From Amylostereum areolatum (taxonomy: Eukaryota > Basidiomycota > Agaricomycetes > Russulales > Stereaceae): a stretch of DNA of 64,000 nucleotides. The notes beneath the pieces are model-generated. The model made no database searches, was not told the DNA's origin, and saw nothing but the letters and a program-made list of their open reading frames with translations. This document shows, piece after piece, positions 59,901-64,000 of this stretch. The number at the start of each line of letters is the position of its first letter. Position 1 is the first letter of the stretch. Both the position numbers and the translations under genes were made by a program. The stretch spans positions 124,001 through 188,000 of the forward strand of contig SAXG01000017.1 in NCBI GenBank assembly GCA_012932865.1, written 5' to 3'.

Positions 59901-60257
59901 CGAACGCAAGCAGCCGAGCGAAGCAGCGAGACGGGTTCTTGAGCTGCATTGGGCTCATGCGGAATATCGATGCAAACACCGACGGCCGATGGCTGCACGG
60001 CGGAAAGACGACTCGGGGATGTTCGTGAGGCTGAGTGGCCAGTGGAAGAGCGAGAAGGACGTAGAGAGTCGGGTTGAGACGTCCGAAGGGCTCGTTCCCA
60101 TTGGCTGGCGGCGCCGGACCATACACAGCCCGGAAGGCAAGTTCAGGCAAGCTCGGGCTCATCATCATCACCACAGACAGCGGCGAACACAAAACACCGT
60201 AGATTCCTCCATCACCCCTTACACTCTCTTCTAATCCTCCTTCTGTACAACACCGCC
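56958..60257. other. 3.3-kb region without a supported gene
   Basis: Upstream of the Edc1-like gene the minus strand is C/T rich, a probable long leader. Between 57.2 and 60.2 kb several open frames exist on both strands (for example 58478-59221 plus, 57452-57820 plus), none with a recognisable domain or a coherent intron pattern. A T11 run lies near 57821-57831 and a G19 run at 59572-59590. Confidence 0.4.
59572..59590. repeat. G19 homopolymer
   Basis: Nineteen consecutive G on the + strand. Its true length is doubtful in any sequencing chemistry. Confidence 0.9.
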
Positions 60258-62168
60258 ATGCTCTCAAAACGCGTCGTCGCGCTTGCCCGGGGCAAGAACG
60301 TCCTGGCGAGAAGCGGTGCTGTCGCTATGACGCGCGGATGGTGCGCTATCTCAGCGTCTCCCTCGCTCTTGAATGTCTAGTAATTAATGTGACACTTTTG
60401 CTTTTGCATTCAGGAATGTTGCGGGCTCGCAGACAAGAAGCTCGAAATTCCACACCACGCATCTTCTACAGGGTGCGCTCAGTTTGCCGTACGCGCTGCA
60501 GCGTCGAGTTCTGACACGTATGCCGTACCCCAGCCGAGACGGTAAAGGTTCCCCAGATGGCAGAGTCCATTTCAGAGGGCACCCTTAAGTCGTGGACGAA
60601 GAAAGTCGGCGAGTCCGTCGAGGCGGACGAAGAGGTCGCAACCATCGAGACCGACAAGGTGTGTTCACTCGCCGACCCACCGTCGGACCGAAGCTCATCT
60701 GCACGCAGATCGACATCTCCGTGAACGCGCCCTCCGCAGGAAAGATCACAGAACTCCTCGCCAGTGAGGAGGACACCGTCACCGTTGGACAGGACCTCTT
60801 CCGCTTCGAACCCGGTGCCGCGGGCGACGGTACGTCATCTCACACATCACCGTCGACGACGGTTCGCTCAGATGCCCCCGTAGCCCCCGCGCCGTCCGAA
60901 GCGTCAGAGCCACCTAAAGCTCCGGAAACGGAAACGAAGGACTCTGCTGAGGCTGACAAGCCGAAACCGCCGCCTGCCCCAACTTCCTGCATCCGAAACT
61001 GCCCCTTCCAAACCCCCGGCCCCTTCCAAACCCGCTGCGGAAAAGCCTAAGAAAGAGGCAAAGGAGCCTGCTGCAGCGCCCGCTGCCCGTGTACCCGGGA
61101 GCCGGGAGGAGACGCGGGTACGACTCCACTTCCTCGTACTCCATTCTCATATGAAACTGCATATATCCTCCAGGTCAAGATGAGCCGCATGCGCCTGCGC
61201 ATCGCGGAGCGTCTGAAGGAGTCGCAGAACACGGCGGCGTTCCTCACGACCTTCAACGAGATCGACATGTCCGCGCTCATGGAGATGCGCAAGAAGTACA
61301 AGGACCAGATCCTGAAGGAGCACGACGTCAAGCTCGGCTTCATGTCCGCCTTCGCGCACGCGTCGTGTCTCGCTCTCAAGGAGATTCCCGCCGCGAACGC
61401 GTCGATCGAGGTGCGCGTCGCGTCCGCGTCTAGTCACGTGAAGTACTGAAACCGCGACAGGGAGACGAGATTGTGTACCGCGACTACGTTGATTTGAGCG
61501 TTGCTGTGGCCACACCCAAGGGCTTGGTCACGCCTGTTCTTCGCAATGCGGAAAGTCTATCCTTCATCGAATTCGAGCGTGAGCTCTCCAACATCGGGAA
61601 GAAGGTGTGATGAAACCAACCTTCGTGTTGCTCTACTTGACTGATCATGCATCCCGTAGGCTCGCGATGGCAAGCTGTCCTTGGAAGATATGACCGGCGG
61701 TTCCTTCACCATGTTTGCAGTTTCTCTCTTTTCATAAAGTTGCGAACCTGACACCACGTCCTAGTTCCAACGGTGGTGTCTTTGGTTCTCTCTTTGGCAC
61801 TCCCATCATCAACATGCCGCAAGCTGCTGTCCTTGGTACGTACCGCTCTCTTCCCACTGATGTCATCCTCGATATCTCCGTTTTACATCCATCCCCACGT
61901 ACTTCTTGTGCATAACTCACCTTTGTTCCCCGCATACAGGCATGCACGCCACCAAGGACAAGCCCGTCGTTGTCGATGGCCAGATCGTCATCCGGCCCAT
62001 TATGGTCGTCGCTCTGACTTACGACCATCGCCTACTCGATGGTCGCGAGGCCGTCACCTTCCTTGGTACGTATCCTCTGTCACTGCGATCCACATAGACT
62101 AATTCCTCCTCTCAGTACGTGTGAAGGAGTACATCGAGGACCCGAGGAAGATGCTCCTCGCTGCGTAA
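60258..62168 (+). CDS. KGD2: Dihydrolipoyllysine succinyltransferase, E2 of 2-oxoglutarate dehydrogenase; one-base insertion near 60984
   Basis: Ten exons: 60258-60340, 60414-60472, 60534-60658, 60709-61117, 61174-61410, 61461-61604, 61660-61712, 61765-61835, 61940-62065 and 62116-62168. A mitochondrial presequence ([20 protein letters not shown]) leads to the lipoyl domain with [18 protein letters not shown] and the lipoyl-lysine in TIETDKIDISV. An Ala/Pro/Lys linker follows; no separate E1/E3-binding domain is obvious, as usual for fungal KGD2. The catalytic domain has [68 protein letters not shown] and the active-site [15 protein letters not shown] (HxxxDG). The frame breaks in the linker, where one T of TT at 60984-60985 seems surplus; exons sum to one extra base (452 residues expected). 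The enzyme makes succinyl-CoA in the TCA cycle in the matrix. Confidence 0.96.
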
Positions 62169-64000
62169 GGTGGGCTGTCGTGGAGTGCGTGGCCGGCGTG
62201 AGCTTTTGAATGGCGCATGCGCGGTCGTTCTCCTTAATTGCTTTCTCGTAACCTACTTTCACAGTTTTACGACTGATTCTCGCAATGATCCTAGCATGCC
62301 TTGAGCTCTGGCAGACTGCACCGTAGTCGGCCCATCTATGATATCTGGACGTAAGTCAGAAAAGCAGGGCAATTGTCGACGCCATTGTCGGCGACCCGTG
62401 AACTCCAGCGAGAACAAGTCAGGAGGCTGTGGGGTAAGTGTTGCCGTCATTCCAACCATCGGATATGCGTCTTGTACGACATTCATCCCATCCCACACCG
62501 CCTAACTCCGGTATCGATCGTCTGGCGCCGAGCTCCTCGAGGACCTCTTAGTTGGATACGTTGTTTGACGAAGCAGGAGAATGGCCGGGGGTGGCTTCAA
62601 GAATAGAGTGTAAGAACTGGTGGGCAGTGCAAATACCTCGTGCCGCAAGAAGTCAAATGTGGTTTACGGAAAGGGTGGAAAGCCTCTCAAAATGCGCCAT
62701 GCCATCGTTTGGAAGAGCTGGAGTATGCCTTCTAGTTCTCGCAGCTCACGGACAGGCTTCTAGTTGCTGTAAAGAGGGGTTAGGCGGATGCTACGACGCC
62801 ACAAATGCGGAGCAGAGCAGTGGGAGAAGATGGAAAGCCATATTACAGGCCTCTGAATGGCGTCTAGCGGAACCATTGGGCTCCATGGCCGACCTTGTCC
62901 AGAAGAGGGACGTTCTGGTACCGAGCCACTGGATTTTTTACAACTGCGAATGAACAGCACATACCGTGCACAACAATAGCGTCCGTGTGGAGGTACTGCC
63001 ACTCATAACTCATATAGTACAGTGAGTAGCACGATCACCTGGACACTGATACCGGTGTGCAGACCCAAAGTCAGCAGACTGACTCTGGATGTTCATTGGT
63101 ATGACAGGACCACGAGAATAGATAATTACCAGTGTCATGATGACGACAATGAGCTAAGTACAATGGACACGATGTTCAGGAGGCGCGGATGGCTACAGGT
63201 TCGGGCTAGATGCGACTGCTGCTATCTATCTTGCGAGCTTACTGCATTCACAAGCGGCACATTCAAGCAGAGAAAACGGCGACCCACGAAATCAGGACTT
63301 TGGCACTGTATCGCCTCGGGGTTTGGAGGGGACTGAGGTAGACTCGAACCAGCTTCATCTACCAAGCCACTGACGAAAGAGTACTTTAGTACGACCGAGG
63401 AACAAGGAACCAAAACAACCCCCATTCAGACTACTCTATGCTAGAGTCGTACATCACATTGCTCCTTCTATGTCGCTTGACATCCCCAGTAAGTATCAGT
63501 TCATTTGGAGCTCAGTGCCGAGCTCTTCGAGTAGCCTCTCAGCTTGGGTATCCCGTGGCTCGAGAGAATACTCAGGGTAATGAATGGTAAAGGGTGGCTA
63601 GCATACCATTCTGTGAGTGAGTGTCCAGAGGACCCCGATAAGAGTGATGGCCACCGATCCTCCTTGATTCAGCAAATAGGATCTTCAGATTGACACAAAA
63701 CACATACATGGGTTGAGACACAGGGCAAGACAGATCGAAGAAAAAACATTGTGGACGAGGTATGGAAAATGGTGAAAATTTGGAAGTTGTCCCGAGGATC
63801 GGTCAATCTGAATCACTGTAAGCGAAACAGAATTGCATTGTATCTGCCTTGGTCAGGACGAGAACATCCGGCATCCTTGCCCACTTCTCTTCGTGTTCCG
63901 GCTGAGTTTTTGCCCTTTCCGTCCGCCTCTTCGCGCTTCCCGCGAGAGTAAGCCGTGAGGAATTACGGACCATCCTGCGGTCCGGGTCCAGCACAGTTTG
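62169..64000. other. Right-edge region without a supported gene
   Basis: No open frame here shows a domain or a splice pattern I trust. A related GAGCTC-T/C-TCGAG word occurs near 62530 and 63520. A tRNA-like B box near 63340 (minus) lacks a T-stem partner. Confidence 0.4.

Overview
The window looks like nuclear DNA of a mushroom-forming basidiomycete (Agaricomycetes). Genes are split by many 45-75 bp GT-AG introns, GC content is moderate to high, and several families are typical of that group: DUF6535 membrane proteins, F-box proteins of the mushroom type, DUF7729 GPI proteins, Egh16-like secreted proteins and short freestanding DUF2156 transferases. All exon coordinates below were placed by eye from splice signals and reading frame.

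Left arm (1-16.7 kb), gene dense: the start of a probable phosphopantothenate-cysteine ligase running off the left edge (-), an Egh16-like secreted protein (+), SDH5/SDHAF2 (-), an HSL-type alpha/beta-hydrolase (+), homoserine dehydrogenase HOM6 (+), a GT32-like glycosyltransferase (+), a DUF7729 GPI protein (+), a DUF1769/Duc1 protein (+) and an F-box protein (-).

Centre (16.7-34.7 kb), gene poor: a nine-exon short-chain dehydrogenase (-) at 18.3-19.7 kb, a decayed coding remnant near 20.3-20.8 kb, and a weak candidate small gene at 27.0 kb that sits on a sharp flip from purine-rich to pyrimidine-rich + strand. I recognise no transposon, tRNA or rRNA here.

Right arm (34.7-62.2 kb), gene dense again: a second, broken copy of the F-box gene (+), a membrane-anchored WDR26/Gid7-like WD40 protein (-), two tandem DUF2156 aminoacyl-transferase genes (-; one broken, one intact), a second glycosyltransferase paralogue (-), the DEAD-box helicase DHH1 (-), a DUF6535 membrane protein (+), a disordered protein with an Edc1/PNRC-like C-terminal motif (-) and KGD2, the E2 subunit of 2-oxoglutarate dehydrogenase (+). 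The last 1.8 kb has no gene I can support.

Three themes stand out. (1) The two glycosyltransferase copies and the two F-box copies are each inverted and nested around about 26-28 kb, as if an old inverted duplication underlies the region. (2) Several otherwise convincing genes, including DHH1 and KGD2, carry a single extra or missing base; summed exon lengths agree with one-base errors, so part of this may be sequence error rather than biology. (3) Two adjacent functional themes deserve attention: tandem DUF2156 genes (candidate sterol aminoacyl-transferases) and an mRNA-decapping pair (DHH1 with an Edc1-like protein 4.5 kb away). Primary metabolism is represented by HOM6 (threonine/methionine synthesis), KGD2 (TCA cycle) and SDH5 (succinate dehydrogenase assembly).
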